From NCBI GenBank assembly GCA_021827205.1, contig JAKAWV010000007.1, forward strand, positions 62,001 through 126,000: a stretch of 64,000 nt of DNA, in the 5' to 3' direction. Each line of letters starts with the position of its first letter. Position 1 is the first letter of the stretch. The notes under the pieces were generated by a model, which saw only the letters and a program-made list of their open reading frames with translations, was not told the DNA's origin and did no database searches. The position numbers and the translations under genes were made by a program. This DNA comes from Pseudomonadota bacterium. Its GTDB lineage: Bacteria > Pseudomonadota > Gammaproteobacteria > Xanthomonadales > Rhodanobacteraceae. Shown here one piece after another: positions 1 through 9,397 of this stretch.

Positions 1-174
1 TTCGCAGTATACGGCGCGCCTGCACGCCTGCATTGGACGAAAGTCATGTCGCGCCTGCGGTCTCGCTTGCTGCGCGCAGGTACGGATACCCGATGCTGCC
101 GGGCACTTACGCCCGGGAGATCCGCGGCACCGTGCTTGCGGACCTCGCTCCTCGTTGCTTCAGGCGCGCGAGCG

Positions 175-1152
175 TCAACTCGTGGTGAAGGTTTGCTCGA
201 CCTGTTGCCATGCGCCTTGATCGAGGCGCTGGGCCACCGCCAGTGCGCCGAGATTCTCCTCAAGCTGTGTGATGCGACTGGCGCCGAGGATCACCGTGCT
301 GACGTGCGGATTCTTCAGGCACCAGGCGATGGCCAGTTGCGCCGGGCTGCATCCGAACGTGCGCGCCAGCGCCGGCAGCGCGGCGGCGCGGCGTGCGTGC
401 GCACCGCCTTCGGCATCGAGCACGGCCTCGCGCAGCCAAGCATTGTCGCTCTGGCCCAGACGCGAGTCCGCCGGAACCTCGGCGGTGTATTTTCCGGTGA
501 GCAGTCCGGAAGCCAGCGGCGACCACGTGGTAATGCCGAGACCCAGCGAGTCGTACAGCGGCGCGTATTCCTGCTCGACGCGCTCGCGGTGTAGCAAGTT
601 GTATTGCGGCTGCTCCATCTGCGGGCCGATCAGGTGGTGCGCGCGCGCGAACTCGGCGGCTGCGTTGATGAGTACAGTTGGCCATTCGCTGGTGCCCCAG
701 TACAGCACCTTGCCTTGGCGCACCAGCGTGTCCATGGTCGGCACGATTTCCGCGACCGGCGTGTCCTCGTCGGGTCGGTGGCAGTAGTACAGATCCAGAT
801 AATCCACGCGCAGCCGGCGCAGGGCCTGATGGCAGGCGTCGGTGAGGTGTTTGCGCGACAGCCCGTGCTGCGTCGGCGCCGGATCGGGCAGACGCCCGAA
901 GTAGGCCTTGCTGGACACGCAGTAGCTGTCGCGCGGCAGGGCCAGCTCGTGCAGCGCGGCGCCCATCAGTTCCTCAGCCACGCCGTGTGCGTAGACCTCG
1001 GCATTGTCGAAAAAGTTGATGCCCTGCGCATGCGCATACGCCAGCATTTCGCGCGCGGCGCGCTGATCGACCTGGCGCCCGAAAGTGGTCCAGGCGCCAA
1101 AGGACAGCGCGGAGAGCTTGAGACCGGAAGAACCCAGACGGCGGTATTCCAT
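175..1152 (-). CDS. Aldo/keto reductase, Kv-beta/YghZ-like group
   Basis: A 325-residue cytosolic NAD(P)H-dependent oxidoreductase with a TIM-barrel fold; its natural carbonyl substrate cannot be told from sequence. The catalytic tetrad is visible: Asp49 and Tyr54 in FDNAEVYAHG, Lys82 in VSSKAYFG and His125 in YYCHRPDED. The C-terminal NADP-binding part includes TVILGASRITQLEENL. The ATG at 1152 was chosen because a GGAG lies 5 nt upstream and the family begins at MEYRRLGSSGLKLS; the frame stays open farther upstream but is low-complexity and does not resemble the family. The gene diverges from the S10 peptidase across a 314-bp intergenic region. Confidence 0.9.
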   Translation of the reverse strand: MEYRRLGSSGLKLSALSFGAWTTFGRQVDQRAAREMLAYAHAQGINFFDNAEVYAHGVAEELMGAALHELALPRDSYCVSSKAYFGRLPDPAPTQHGLSRKHLTDACHQALRRLRVDYLDLYYCHRPDEDTPVAEIVPTMDTLVRQGKVLYWGTSEWPTVLINAAAEFARAHHLIGPQMEQPQYNLLHRERVEQEYAPLYDSLGLGITTWSPLASGLLTGKYTAEVPADSRLGQSDNAWLREAVLDAEGGAHARRAAALPALARTFGCSPAQLAIAWCLKNPHVSTVILGASRITQLEENLGALAVAQRLDQGAWQQVEQTFTTS

Positions 1153-1466
1153 GACAACTCCAAAGGGCGAGGGTTCTTCAGGCTGGGGGCAAGCATGCGC
1201 ATGCGCAAGAGCGCGCGGCCCGGTCTGCGGGCGTCGGGGTGGGGGCGCGCCTACGAAGCCGTAATCGCAAACTGCGACTTGCATCAGTTCGGCAGTGCAG
1301 CAGATCGCGCGCACCGCCCGCAATGCGGCAGGTTTCGCTGTGTTCGCAACATTGCGAAACCGTATGCATGCCGCATCGCGCGCACGCGTGCGCGGAACTT
1401 GCGCGCGCCGCGCGACTCTTGATCTGCGTTGCATCTCCCCACCCCAAGCCGTTCCAGGAGTTCCTC
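1153..1466. promoter_or_regulatory. Divergent intergenic region with a 31-bp dyad
   Basis: This 314-bp region separates two divergent genes and must hold both promoters; no clear sigma70 boxes were recognised. At 1331-1361 there is a dyad with perfect 8-bp arms, GGTTTCGC and GCGAAACC, 15 bp apart. It could be an operator or an RNA hairpin. No gene was seen here. Confidence 0.4.
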
Positions 1467-3056
1467 ATGTCTGCTCCCCGCCTTGCGCTGGCCGTGGCCA
1501 TCGCCGCCGCGCTGCTGCCGGTTTCCGCGTTCGCCGCCAAGCCTCAAGCCAAGCCTGCCGATCATGCCGCCAACATCGACCGCTACTGGGCCAAGCCGCA
1601 CACCTCGACCACCACGGGCGAAGTGACGATCAATGGCAAGCACATCGATTACACCGCCGACACCGGCACCATCATCCTGCATGACAAGCAGGGCAAGCCG
1701 ACCGGCGAGATGTTTTACGTGGCGTATATCAAGCGCGGCGCGGATGCCGCCAAGCGTCCGATTTCCTTTCTGTACAACGGCGGTCCGGGCTCGTCCTCGG
1801 TGTGGCTGCACATGGGCGCCTTCGGCCCGGTACGCGTGGTCACCGACAGCCACATCCATACGCCGCCTGCGCCGTACCGGTTGGTCAACAACGATTACAG
1901 TCTGCTCGATGCCAGCGATCTGGTGTTCGTCGATGCCATGGGCACCGGTTACAGCCGCATCCTCGGCAAGGCCGAGGGCGGCGTGGGCACGCCGAAGATG
2001 TTCTACGGCGTCGATCCGGACGGCCAGGCCTTCGCCCAGTTCATCAGCAACTTCCTGTCGCAATACGGGCGCTGGAACTCGCCTAAATACCTGATCGGCG
2101 AGAGCTACGGCACCACGCGCAACGCAGTGCTGGCCAACATCCTCGAGCAGCAGGGCAACATCGACCTCAATGGCGTGGTGATGATGTCGAGCATCCTCAA
2201 CTTCGATACCAGCATCGACCAGCCCAACCTCAATCCGGGCATCAATCTGCCTTATGCGCTGGCACTGCCCACGTATGCCGCGGTCGCCTGGTACCACAAG
2301 TCGCTGGCCAATCCGCCGGCCACGCTGCATCCCTGGCTGGACCAGGTGCAGACTTGGGCGATGGGGCCGTACCTGCACGCCTTGAACGAGGGCGCCGCGT
2401 TGCCGCAGGCGCAGGAACAGCAAGTCGCCGCGCAGATGGCGGCCTACACCGGATTGCCGGAGCGCTACGTGCTGCGCGCAAATCTGCGCGTGACCGGACC
2501 CGAGTTCGAGCAGACCCTGCTGTTGCCGCGTGGCGAGACCGCCGGGCGGCTGGATGCGCGCTTCTCCGGCCCAACCATGGATCCGCTGGCGGAGTCAGCC
2601 GTGTACGACCCGCAGAGCGCGGCGATCAGTTCGGCCTACACGGCGGCGTTCAACGACTACGTGCGCAAGACGCTCAAGTTCGGCGGCAAGCACACCTACA
2701 AGATCGTCTCCGACACCGTGGGCAACGACTGGAACCTGCTGCACACGCCGCCCGGACAGACCACGCCGGCCTATATCGCCACCAACGTGATGCCCGATCT
2801 GGCCGCGGCGATGAGCTACAACCCGGACCTCAAGGTCATGGTCAATGCCGGCTATTACGATCTGGCGACGCCGTACTACGCGGCGTGGTACCAGTTCGAG
2901 CAGTTGCCGATGCAGCGCAAGCTGATGCACAACATCCAGTTCCACTACTACCACGTCGGGCACATGCTCTACGTGCGCCCGCAGGATCTGGTCAAAGTGC
3001 ACGCGAACATCGTGCGGTTCATCCGCAGCACTGATCACGAGCCTGCGACGCGCTGA
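1467..3056 (+). CDS. Secreted S10-family serine carboxypeptidase
   Basis: A 529-residue exported peptidase that should release C-terminal residues from peptides outside the cytoplasm. Residues 1-23 form a signal peptide ending AFA/AKP. The S10 hallmarks are present: NGGPGSSS (substrate carboxylate and oxyanion region), nucleophile Ser213 in GESYGTTR, Asp465 in GYYDLATPY and His499 in YYHVGHMLYV. The ATG at 1467 has AGGAG 6 nt upstream and is followed directly by the signal sequence. Length and domain order fit bacterial S10 proteins. It is followed 7 nt later by the convergent darP stop. Confidence 0.93.
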   Translation: MSAPRLALAVAIAAALLPVSAFAAKPQAKPADHAANIDRYWAKPHTSTTTGEVTINGKHIDYTADTGTIILHDKQGKPTGEMFYVAYIKRGADAAKRPISFLYNGGPGSSSVWLHMGAFGPVRVVTDSHIHTPPAPYRLVNNDYSLLDASDLVFVDAMGTGYSRILGKAEGGVGTPKMFYGVDPDGQAFAQFISNFLSQYGRWNSPKYLIGESYGTTRNAVLANILEQQGNIDLNGVVMMSSILNFDTSIDQPNLNPGINLPYALALPTYAAVAWYHKSLANPPATLHPWLDQVQTWAMGPYLHALNEGAALPQAQEQQVAAQMAAYTGLPERYVLRANLRVTGPEFEQTLLLPRGETAGRLDARFSGPTMDPLAESAVYDPQSAAISSAYTAAFNDYVRKTLKFGGKHTYKIVSDTVGNDWNLLHTPPGQTTPAYIATNVMPDLAAAMSYNPDLKVMVNAGYYDLATPYYAAWYQFEQLPMQRKLMHNIQFHYYHVGHMLYVRPQDLVKVHANIVRFIRSTDHEPATR

Positions 3057-3063
3057 GGCTGCT

Positions 3064-3627
3064 TCAGTTCGTCGCGTCATCTGGAGTCGAATCCGCAGCC
3101 GCTGCAGCGGCTGCGGATTCCAGCGCGCGCAACTGGCGCAGCAACTCGCGATACGCGTGCGGTGGACGATTGCCGGCGCGCTCGCTGCGCGCTTGCCGGA
3201 TCAGCGCGCGCAGATTCTGCCGGTCGGCCTGCGCATGACGCTGCAGCAGTTCACCCAGGGCCGCATCGCCCTCGGCCAGAAGCCGCTCGCGCAGAGCATC
3301 GAGCCGATGCGCAACGGCCACCTCGTGGCGATGCGCCGCGGCGTCTCCGCCCAACGCCGCGCGCGCCGGCGCGAAAACCGCATCGGCATGACGACGCATC
3401 AGCTTGGCCAGAAACTGCAGTTGCCGCTTGCGCGCCACCGGCGCGGTGATGCGGCGCACGTGGGCGATTTCCGTGCGCACGTCCTCGGGCAACTCGATGC
3501 CTGCCAGGCGCGAGGGCGGCAGCGTCAGCAGCGCTTCGCCGAGGTCGAACAGCGCCAGCGCTTCGCGGCGCCGCTGACTGCGGCTGGGCGTTGCGGGCGT
3601 GTCGCTTGCGTCGTGGTCGGATCGCAT
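3064..3627 (-). CDS. darP: Ribosome-associated protein DarP/YjgA (DUF615)
   Basis: A 187-residue highly charged helical protein of the DUF615 family. In E. coli, DarP (YjgA) binds the 50S subunit and assists late assembly. Family features visible are the basic SRSQRRREALALFDLGEALL segment, the Pro-Glu-Asp-Val segment followed by RRITAPVARKRQLQFLAKLMRR, and the C-terminal YRELLRQLRALE. The ATG at 3627 (MRSDHDASDT) was preferred over one 63 bp upstream, which adds a Cys/Ala/Arg-rich leader untypical of the family. The gene is divergent from pmbA, with 65 bp between starts, the arrangement seen in many gammaproteobacteria. Confidence 0.9.
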   Translation of the reverse strand: MRSDHDASDTPATPSRSQRRREALALFDLGEALLTLPPSRLAGIELPEDVRTEIAHVRRITAPVARKRQLQFLAKLMRRHADAVFAPARAALGGDAAAHRHEVAVAHRLDALRERLLAEGDAALGELLQRHAQADRQNLRALIRQARSERAGNRPPHAYRELLRQLRALESAAAAAAADSTPDDATN

Positions 3628-3692
3628 GTCGTGGCACACTGCGCGGCTGATGAGGCGCGCAGCGTAGCGCGCCCGCGACGCGAGACACACCC

Positions 3693-5063
3693 ATGCCCAA
3701 TGCCGTGATCGCCGCCGGCGATGCCGATTTCAGTCCCGTCGCCGAGCTTGACCGGCTGGCCGCCATCGCCGCCGACGTGATCGCGCGCGCGCGCGGCGCC
3801 GGCGCCAGTGCAGCCGAAGTCAGCGCCAGCGTGGAGACCGGACTGAACGTCAGCGTGCGTCTGGGCGAGGTGGAAACCGTCGAGCACACGCGCGATCGCG
3901 GCTTCAGCCTCACCGTGTATTTCGGTCAGCGCAAAGGCAGCGCCAGCACCGCCGATCTCAAGTCCGAGTCGATCGCGGCGACGCTGGAGCACGCCTGCGC
4001 CATCGCGCGCTACACCGAGCCCGATCCGGCCGCCGGCTTGGCCGATGCCGCGTTGATGGCCAATCAGTTCCCCGACCTCGACCTGTGGCACCCGTGGCCG
4101 CTGAGCGTCGATGACGCCGTAGAACTCGCGCAGCGCTGCGAGGCCGCCGGCCTGGCCGTGGCCGGCATCGGCAACAGCGAGGGCGCCAGTGTCGGCAGCG
4201 GCAGCGCGCTCGAGGTGTACGCCAACTCGCATGGTTTCATCGGCCGCGAGCACGCCACGCAGCACTCGATGTCGTGCGCGCTGATCGCCGGCAACGACGA
4301 GGATGGCATGCAGCGCGATTACTGGTGGGACAGCGCGCGCGCGCGCGGCGACTTGATGGATGCCGCGGCGCTGGGCCGGCGCGCCGCCGAGCGCACGCTG
4401 GCACGGCTGGGGGCGCGTCCGCTGGCTACGCGCACCTGCAAGGTGCTGTTCACGCCGGACACGGCACGCTCGCTGCTCGGGCATCTGGTCGGCGCGGTCA
4501 GCGGTGGCGCGTTGTATCGGCGCGCCAGTTTCCTGCTCGACCAACTGGGTCAGAGTCTGTTCCCGGCGCACGTCAACATCATCGAACGTCCGCGTCTGCC
4601 GCGCGGCCCGGCTTCGGCCGCATTCGACGCCGAAGGCGTGGCCACGCACGAGCACCCGTTGATCGAAAACGGCGTGCTCAAGCGCTATGTGCTGGGCAGC
4701 TACTCGGCGCGCAAGCTGGGTCTGGTCAGCACCGCCAACGCCGGCGGCGTGCGCAATCTGATTCTGGAACCGGGCGCGCTGGATTTCGCGCAGATGCTCG
4801 ATGCCATGGGCACCGGTCTGGTGGTGACCGAGCTAATGGGGCAGGGCGTCAACACCGTCACCGGCGATTACTCGCGCGGCGCGGCGGGATACTGGGTGGA
4901 GCGCGGCGTGATCGCACATCCGGTCGAGGAAGTCACCATCGCCTCCAACCTGCGTGCCATGTTCGCCGACATCGAGGCCGTGGGTAGCGATCTGGATGCG
5001 CGCGGTGGGCTGATGACGCCCTCCCTGCTGATCCGCGAGATGACCGTCGCCGGCGCGGAGTAG
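3693..5063 (+). CDS. pmbA: TldE/PmbA metalloprotease-family subunit
   Basis: A 456-residue cytosolic protein. PmbA (TldE) is the non-catalytic partner of TldD; the heterodimer degrades unfolded peptides and matures microcin B17 and related modified peptides. The family pattern is clear: a C-terminal block with GVNTVTGDYSRGAAGYWVERG and HPVEEVTIASNLR, and no HExxxH zinc motif, as expected for the E subunit. tldD is not in this window. It is divergent from darP. A 166-bp spacer without a recognised gene separates it from the DUF1800 gene downstream. Confidence 0.93.
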   Translation: MPNAVIAAGDADFSPVAELDRLAAIAADVIARARGAGASAAEVSASVETGLNVSVRLGEVETVEHTRDRGFSLTVYFGQRKGSASTADLKSESIAATLEHACAIARYTEPDPAAGLADAALMANQFPDLDLWHPWPLSVDDAVELAQRCEAAGLAVAGIGNSEGASVGSGSALEVYANSHGFIGREHATQHSMSCALIAGNDEDGMQRDYWWDSARARGDLMDAAALGRRAAERTLARLGARPLATRTCKVLFTPDTARSLLGHLVGAVSGGALYRRASFLLDQLGQSLFPAHVNIIERPRLPRGPASAAFDAEGVATHEHPLIENGVLKRYVLGSYSARKLGLVSTANAGGVRNLILEPGALDFAQMLDAMGTGLVVTELMGQGVNTVTGDYSRGAAGYWVERGVIAHPVEEVTIASNLRAMFADIEAVGSDLDARGGLMTPSLLIREMTVAGAE

Positions 5064-5202
5064 GGCACCTCGAAAAACCTTTCGCGGTGGCCGGCATGGC
5101 CAGGACGCCATGCCGCGCCCATCGCGCAAGCGGTGGACAGCGCGTTCCAGAGAGCTCCGCGCGTCAACCACAGCGCCGGCGACGCGTTGTCGATGACATG
5201 CG

Positions 5203-5218
5203 GCGGCCACGTGGCCGC
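5203..5218. promoter_or_regulatory. 16-bp perfect palindrome next to a start
   Basis: GCGGCCACGTGGCCGC is a perfect palindrome that ends directly before the GGAG ribosome binding site of the DUF1800 gene (ATG 5230). In RNA it would fold into a GC-rich stem beside the Shine-Dalgarno sequence; in DNA it could be an operator. Function is unproven. Confidence 0.3.
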
Positions 5219-5229
5219 GGAGTGCGGTC

Positions 5230-6705
5230 ATGGCTACTGCCGATGCAAGACGCGCCGCCAGCGCGCTGAATCGCCTCGGACTGGGCGCACGCAACGGCGA
5301 GATCGCCGCGCTGGGTGATGCCGAGTCCTGGGCGCTGGGGCAATTGCGCCGGCGTGCCGACGATCTGGGCGTGTTCGCTGGTTTGCCCGACAGCCTCGAC
5401 TACCTGCGCAAGGAGGCGCAGTTGCAGCAACAGCGGCGCGCGCTCAAGCGCGAGGAGGCCGGCCAGCCGGCGCCGACCGTGCCCGGCAAGGACGGCAAGG
5501 ATGGCAAGCCGGTCAATCCGCTGGCGCGTTTGTATGCGCGGATGTTCGGCGCCGATCTGCGTCGCGAGGCCAGCGCGCGCTGGCGACTGGCCGCGCGCAG
5601 CGACACGCCGTTGGCCGAGCGTCTGGTGCGCTTCTGGTCGAATCATTTCGCGGTGTCGGTGGACAAGGGTCCGGCGCGCCTGTACGCCGCGCCGATGGAG
5701 CGCGAGGCGATCCGCCCGCATCTCAACGGCCGCTTCTACGACATGCTGCTGGCGGTGGAGCAGCATCCGGCGATGCTGCGCTATCTCGATCAGGCGCAAT
5801 CGGTGGGGCCGGACTCGCCGCTGGCCGAGCGCGTCGATCGGCGCCTGGCGCGGCGCGCCGATGGCCAGCCCGCGCGCAAGCTGGGGCTCAACGAAAACCT
5901 CGCGCGCGAGATCATGGAGCTGCACACCCTCGGCGTCGGCGCGCACTACACGCAGACCGACGTCACCCAGTTCGCGCGCGCGCTGACCGGCTGGAGCCTG
6001 CCGCTGCCGCGCGAGCTGGAACAGGACGATGTGCGGCGCGCGTTCAAGTTCCGCCCGTTCGCGCACGAGCCCGGCAGCGTCACCGTGCTGGGCCGAACCT
6101 ACGCCGATGACGGTGAGAATCAGGCCAAGGCCATCCTCGCCGACTTCGCCGTGCATCCGGCCACCGCGCGGCATCTGGCCACCGAGTTGGCCACGCATTG
6201 CGTCAGCGACACGCCGCCGCCGGAACTGGTCAGCGCCATGGCGCAGGCCTACCTCGCCAGCGGCGGCATGCTGCCGGCGCTGTATGCCGCGCTGCTCCAG
6301 CATCCGGTCACCTGGGCGCCGCAGGCGCGCAAGATCCGCACGCCGCAGGATTTGCTGGTTGCCGGATTGCGTGCCGGCGCCATCGATCCGGGCGACAAGC
6401 CGCAGCCGTGGGAAGGTTTCCTGATGCGTCTGGGCCAGCCCACCTTCATGCCGCGATCGCCGGCCGGTTACACCGATGTCGCCGCTGACTGGGTGGCGCC
6501 GGATGCACTGTGGAAGCGTGTGCAAGTCGGCGAGGCGCTGGCCGAACGTGTCGCGCGCGTGGGCCTTGATCCACGCGCGCTGGCGGCGGGCGTGATCGGT
6601 CCGGTGTTGCGCCCCGACACGCTCACCGCGCTGGCGCGCGCCGAGGCGCCCGAGCAGGCGGTGGCGCTGCTGTTCGCCAGCCCCGAATTCCAGTGGCGGG
6701 TGTGA
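5230..6705 (+). CDS. DUF1800 family protein
   Basis: A 491-residue protein of unknown biochemical function. The family-typical start LNRLGLGARNGE is present, as are RFWSNHFAVS and the block NENLAREIMELHTLGVG, followed by the conserved T.FARALTGW region. No signal peptide is visible. The GGAG at about -8 supports the ATG. The stop is one base before the start of a DUF1501 gene. DUF1800/DUF1501 pairs are common in proteobacteria and planctomycetes and are usually exported together, so translational coupling and a shared complex are likely. Homologues are sometimes annotated as sulfatase-like or heavy-metal-related; nothing here decides this. Confidence 0.88.
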   Translation: MATADARRAASALNRLGLGARNGEIAALGDAESWALGQLRRRADDLGVFAGLPDSLDYLRKEAQLQQQRRALKREEAGQPAPTVPGKDGKDGKPVNPLARLYARMFGADLRREASARWRLAARSDTPLAERLVRFWSNHFAVSVDKGPARLYAAPMEREAIRPHLNGRFYDMLLAVEQHPAMLRYLDQAQSVGPDSPLAERVDRRLARRADGQPARKLGLNENLAREIMELHTLGVGAHYTQTDVTQFARALTGWSLPLPRELEQDDVRRAFKFRPFAHEPGSVTVLGRTYADDGENQAKAILADFAVHPATARHLATELATHCVSDTPPPELVSAMAQAYLASGGMLPALYAALLQHPVTWAPQARKIRTPQDLLVAGLRAGAIDPGDKPQPWEGFLMRLGQPTFMPRSPAGYTDVAADWVAPDALWKRVQVGEALAERVARVGLDPRALAAGVIGPVLRPDTLTALARAEAPEQAVALLFASPEFQWRV

Positions 6706-6706
6706 G

Positions 6707-7951
6707 ATGAGCACACGTCGCGAATTTCTGCGCCTGATGGGACTGTCCGCCGCGGCCGCCGCCACGCTGACGCTGTGGCCGGGCATCACCCGCGCCGCCA
6801 CCGGTGCCGATACGCGCTTTCTGGTACTGATGCTGCGCGGGGGTCTGGATGGCATCCACGCGCTGCCGCCGTATGGCGACCCCGGCTACGCGCAATTGCG
6901 CGGTCCGCTGGCGCTGACGCCCGATGGCCCGACCGCGGAAGACCCGGCCGCGCTGCGCCTGGACGGCACCTTCGCGCTGCATCCGGCGCTGAGTTTCGCG
7001 CAGCAGTTGTATCAGCGCGGCCAGTTGCTGCCGATCGTTGCCGCCGCGCCGCCGTACTGGGGGCGCTCGCATTTCGAGGCGCAGGATTGCGTCGAGAATG
7101 GCACCGCCACGCCCGATGGCGCGCAGACCGGCTGGCTCAATCGCGCGGTCGCCACGCTGCCGGGCGTCGATGGCCTCGCGGTCAGCACGGTGATGCCGCT
7201 GATGATGCGCGGCGGCGGACGCATCAGCACCTGGTCACCGCCGCTGCCGATGCGCGTCAACCCGATCCTGCTGCAGCGCCTGGAGCCGCTGTATGCCGAG
7301 GATTCGCGTCTGGCCGCGGCCTTTGCCGACGCGCTGGCCAATCAGGGCGAGGGCAGCGGCGCTGCGATGACTTCTGCCATGGGCGCCGACAGGGCGATGG
7401 CGGCCGGCAAAGCCAAGGCCATGGGCAGCGGCGGACGCCTGCCGCAACTGATGCAGGCCGCGGGCACGTTCATGGCCAGGGCCGATGGTCCGCGTATTGG
7501 TTTTGTCGAGGATTACGGTTGGGACACTCACGCCAATCAGGCCGCGATTCTGGCGCGCAAACTCAAGGAACTGGACGCCGCCTGCGCCAGCTTCGCGCAG
7601 GCGGCGCAGCCGGTGTGGTCGCGCACGGTCATGGTGGTAGTCACCGAATTCGGCCGCACCGCGCGCATCAACGGCACCAACGGCACCGATCACGGCACCG
7701 GCGGGGTGATGTTCGTGGCCGGCGGCGCGGTGGCCGGCGGGCGTGTGGGCGGGCAATGGCCGGGCATGCTTCCGGGCCAGCTATATCAGGATCGCGACAT
7801 CCACGCGACCACCGATTTCCGTGCCGTGTTCAAGGGTTTGCTGGCCGGCCACCTGGGTATCCGCGAGCGCGTGCTGGCCGCGCGCGTGTTTCCGGGCAGC
7901 GCCGCGCTGGCGCCGCAGGGTGGTTTGTTGCGTGCGGCCCTGGCGGCGTGA
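6707..7951 (+). CDS. Tat-exported DUF1501 (sulfatase-like) protein
   Basis: A 414-residue protein beginning with a twin-arginine signal (TRREFLRLMG followed by an Ala/Leu-rich stretch and a cleavage site near RAATG), so folded export by Tat is predicted. DUF1501 belongs to the alkaline phosphatase/sulfatase-like superfamily. Recognisable blocks are RFLVLMLRGGLDGIH, a GWDTH segment (EDYGWDTHANQ), VTEFGRTARING and NGTDHGTGGVMF with likely metal-ligand His/Asp residues. It starts one base after the DUF1800 stop, which indicates coexpression. Its substrate is unknown. Confidence 0.9.
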   Translation: MSTRREFLRLMGLSAAAAATLTLWPGITRAATGADTRFLVLMLRGGLDGIHALPPYGDPGYAQLRGPLALTPDGPTAEDPAALRLDGTFALHPALSFAQQLYQRGQLLPIVAAAPPYWGRSHFEAQDCVENGTATPDGAQTGWLNRAVATLPGVDGLAVSTVMPLMMRGGGRISTWSPPLPMRVNPILLQRLEPLYAEDSRLAAAFADALANQGEGSGAAMTSAMGADRAMAAGKAKAMGSGGRLPQLMQAAGTFMARADGPRIGFVEDYGWDTHANQAAILARKLKELDAACASFAQAAQPVWSRTVMVVVTEFGRTARINGTNGTDHGTGGVMFVAGGAVAGGRVGGQWPGMLPGQLYQDRDIHATTDFRAVFKGLLAGHLGIRERVLAARVFPGSAALAPQGGLLRAALAA

Positions 7952-8030
7952 GGCGCCATGCGGCGGCGTTGCGATTGACACTGCGCGCGGCGCGCGTGAG
8001 GCTTGCCGGCACGACCACGGGGAGCCTGCC

Positions 8031-8444
8031 ATGAGCGAAGAAAACCAGTACACCACGCCGCCGCCGCCGCCGCCGCCGACCGCCAGCGCGCCGCCGCAAG
8101 CCAGCGACATGGATCAGCGCAACTGGGCCATGTTCACGCACTTGTCGGCGCTGACCGGCATTTTCACTGGCGGCCTCGGTTTCATCCTCGGTCCGCTAAT
8201 CATGTGGCTGATCAAAAAAGACCAGATGCCACTGGTCAACGAGGCCGGCAAGGAAGCGGTGAATTTCCAAATCACCATGCTGATCGCATTGCTGATTTCC
8301 TTCGTACTCATGCTGATAGTGATTGGCATATTCCTGGCTTTCCTGGTCAGTATTTTCGACGTCGTGATGGTGATCATCGCCGCGGCGCAGACCAGCAACG
8401 GCACGCGCTACCGCTATCCGCTGACGATCCGATTCATCAACTGA
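8031..8444 (+). CDS. Small DUF4870 membrane protein
   Basis: A 137-residue protein. A polyproline, Gln-rich cytosolic N-terminus (seven consecutive Pro) precedes the DUF4870/Tic20-like core: WAMFTHLSALTGIFTGGLGFILGPL as the first hydrophobic segment, KEAVNFQITM, then a long hydrophobic segment from about residue 85 to 120. The C-terminus ending YRYPLTIRFIN is typical of the family. Function is unknown. The ATG at 8031 follows GGGGAG. It sits 79 bp after the DUF1501 gene and converges with ispA. Confidence 0.85.
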   Translation: MSEENQYTTPPPPPPPTASAPPQASDMDQRNWAMFTHLSALTGIFTGGLGFILGPLIMWLIKKDQMPLVNEAGKEAVNFQITMLIALLISFVLMLIVIGIFLAFLVSIFDVVMVIIAAAQTSNGTRYRYPLTIRFIN

Positions 8445-8494
8445 GCAATTGCAGCATGGCCGCCATACCCGCAATGGTCGCGGCCACGCGTGTC

Positions 8495-9397
8495 TCAGCG
8501 CGCGCGCGTCGCGGCGTGATGCGCCAGATCGCGCAGCAGATCGGCCTTGGCGCCGAAAGGCACCAGGGCTTGCAGCGCCAGCGCGGTGACCTCGTGCAGG
8601 CGCCGCTGCGCGCCCTCCATACCCAGCAGCGTCGGAAACGTGGGTTTGCCCTGGCGCAAATCCTTGCCCGCGGTCTTGCCCAGCGTCGCGGTGGCGCCTT
8701 CGACATCGAGCAGATCGTCGCGGATCTGGAATGCCAGTCCGAACGCCGCCGCGTAGTCATCGAGCGTGGCCAGCGTGGCGGCGTCGGCCGCGGCGGCCAG
8801 CGCGCCCATGCGCACGCAGGCGCGGATCAGTGCGCCGGTTTTCAGCGCGTGCAGATGCTCCAGCGCGGGCAGATCCAGATCACCGCCGGTCGCAGCCAGA
8901 TCCAGCGCCTGGCCGCCCGCCATGCCTTCCGCGCCGCAGGCCGTTGCCAGGGTGCGCAGCATGCACAAGCTTGTGGCGGCATCGACGTCGGGCGCGGTGT
9001 CATGGGCGAGATGATCGAAGGCCAGCGCCTGCAGTGCATCGCCGGCAAGGATCGCCGTGGCCTCGCCGAACGCGACGTGGCAGGTGGGGCGACCACGGCG
9101 CAGGTCGTCGTCGTCCATCGCCGGCAAATCGTCGTGGATCAGCGAGTAGGCGTGGATCAGCTCGGCCGCCACGGCCGGCGCATCGAGGCGTGGCAGCGGC
9201 GCCTGCAGCAGCATGCCGGTAGCATAGGTGAGCAGCGGGCGCAGGCGCTTGCCGCTGCCCAGCGCGGCGTAGCGCATGGCTTGCCGCAAGCGACCGGGAC
9301 CATGATTGGCGGGTGGCAGAGCGCGCTCAAGTGCCGTCTCGCTGCGCGCGGTCAGCGCAGCGAACGCGGGGCCAAGCTCAGAGAGCGTCGGATTCAA
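8495..9397 (-). CDS. ispA: Polyprenyl (farnesyl) diphosphate synthase
   Basis: A 300-residue isoprenoid synthase that condenses IPP with DMAPP and GPP to farnesyl diphosphate in the cytosol. The first Asp-rich motif is [14 protein letters not shown] and the second is [12 protein letters not shown]; the GSGKRLRP substrate-binding block is also present. No ATG lies near the expected N-terminus. The TTG at 9397 gives [12 protein letters not shown] and a length close to E. coli IspA (299), and it overlaps the end of xseB by 20 nt. The next ATG upstream (9523) would add 42 residues read out of frame through xseB, so it was rejected. The xseB-ispA order is conserved; dxs is not adjacent. Confidence 0.88.
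   Translation of the reverse strand: MNPTLSELGPAFAALTARSETALERALPPANHGPGRLRQAMRYAALGSGKRLRPLLTYATGMLLQAPLPRLDAPAVAAELIHAYSLIHDDLPAMDDDDLRRGRPTCHVAFGEATAILAGDALQALAFDHLAHDTAPDVDAATSLCMLRTLATACGAEGMAGGQALDLAATGGDLDLPALEHLHALKTGALIRACVRMGALAAAADAATLATLDDYAAAFGLAFQIRDDLLDVEGATATLGKTAGKDLRQGKPTFPTLLGMEGAQRRLHEVTALALQALVPFGAKADLLRDLAHHAATRAR

Noticed and set aside
1-174. A gene at the left edge
   Set aside because: The only frame there is antisense to or continuous with the reductase region, with no family motif; nothing else was seen in these 174 bases.
604-1422. A 272-codon plus-strand frame opposite the aldo/keto reductase
   Set aside because: The minus-strand reductase has its full catalytic tetrad and a ribosome binding site; this frame has no domain.
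5164-6855. A 563-codon open frame on the minus strand opposite the DUF1800 gene
   Set aside because: Same antisense effect; Arg/Gln/His-rich, and the plus-strand gene has clear family motifs.
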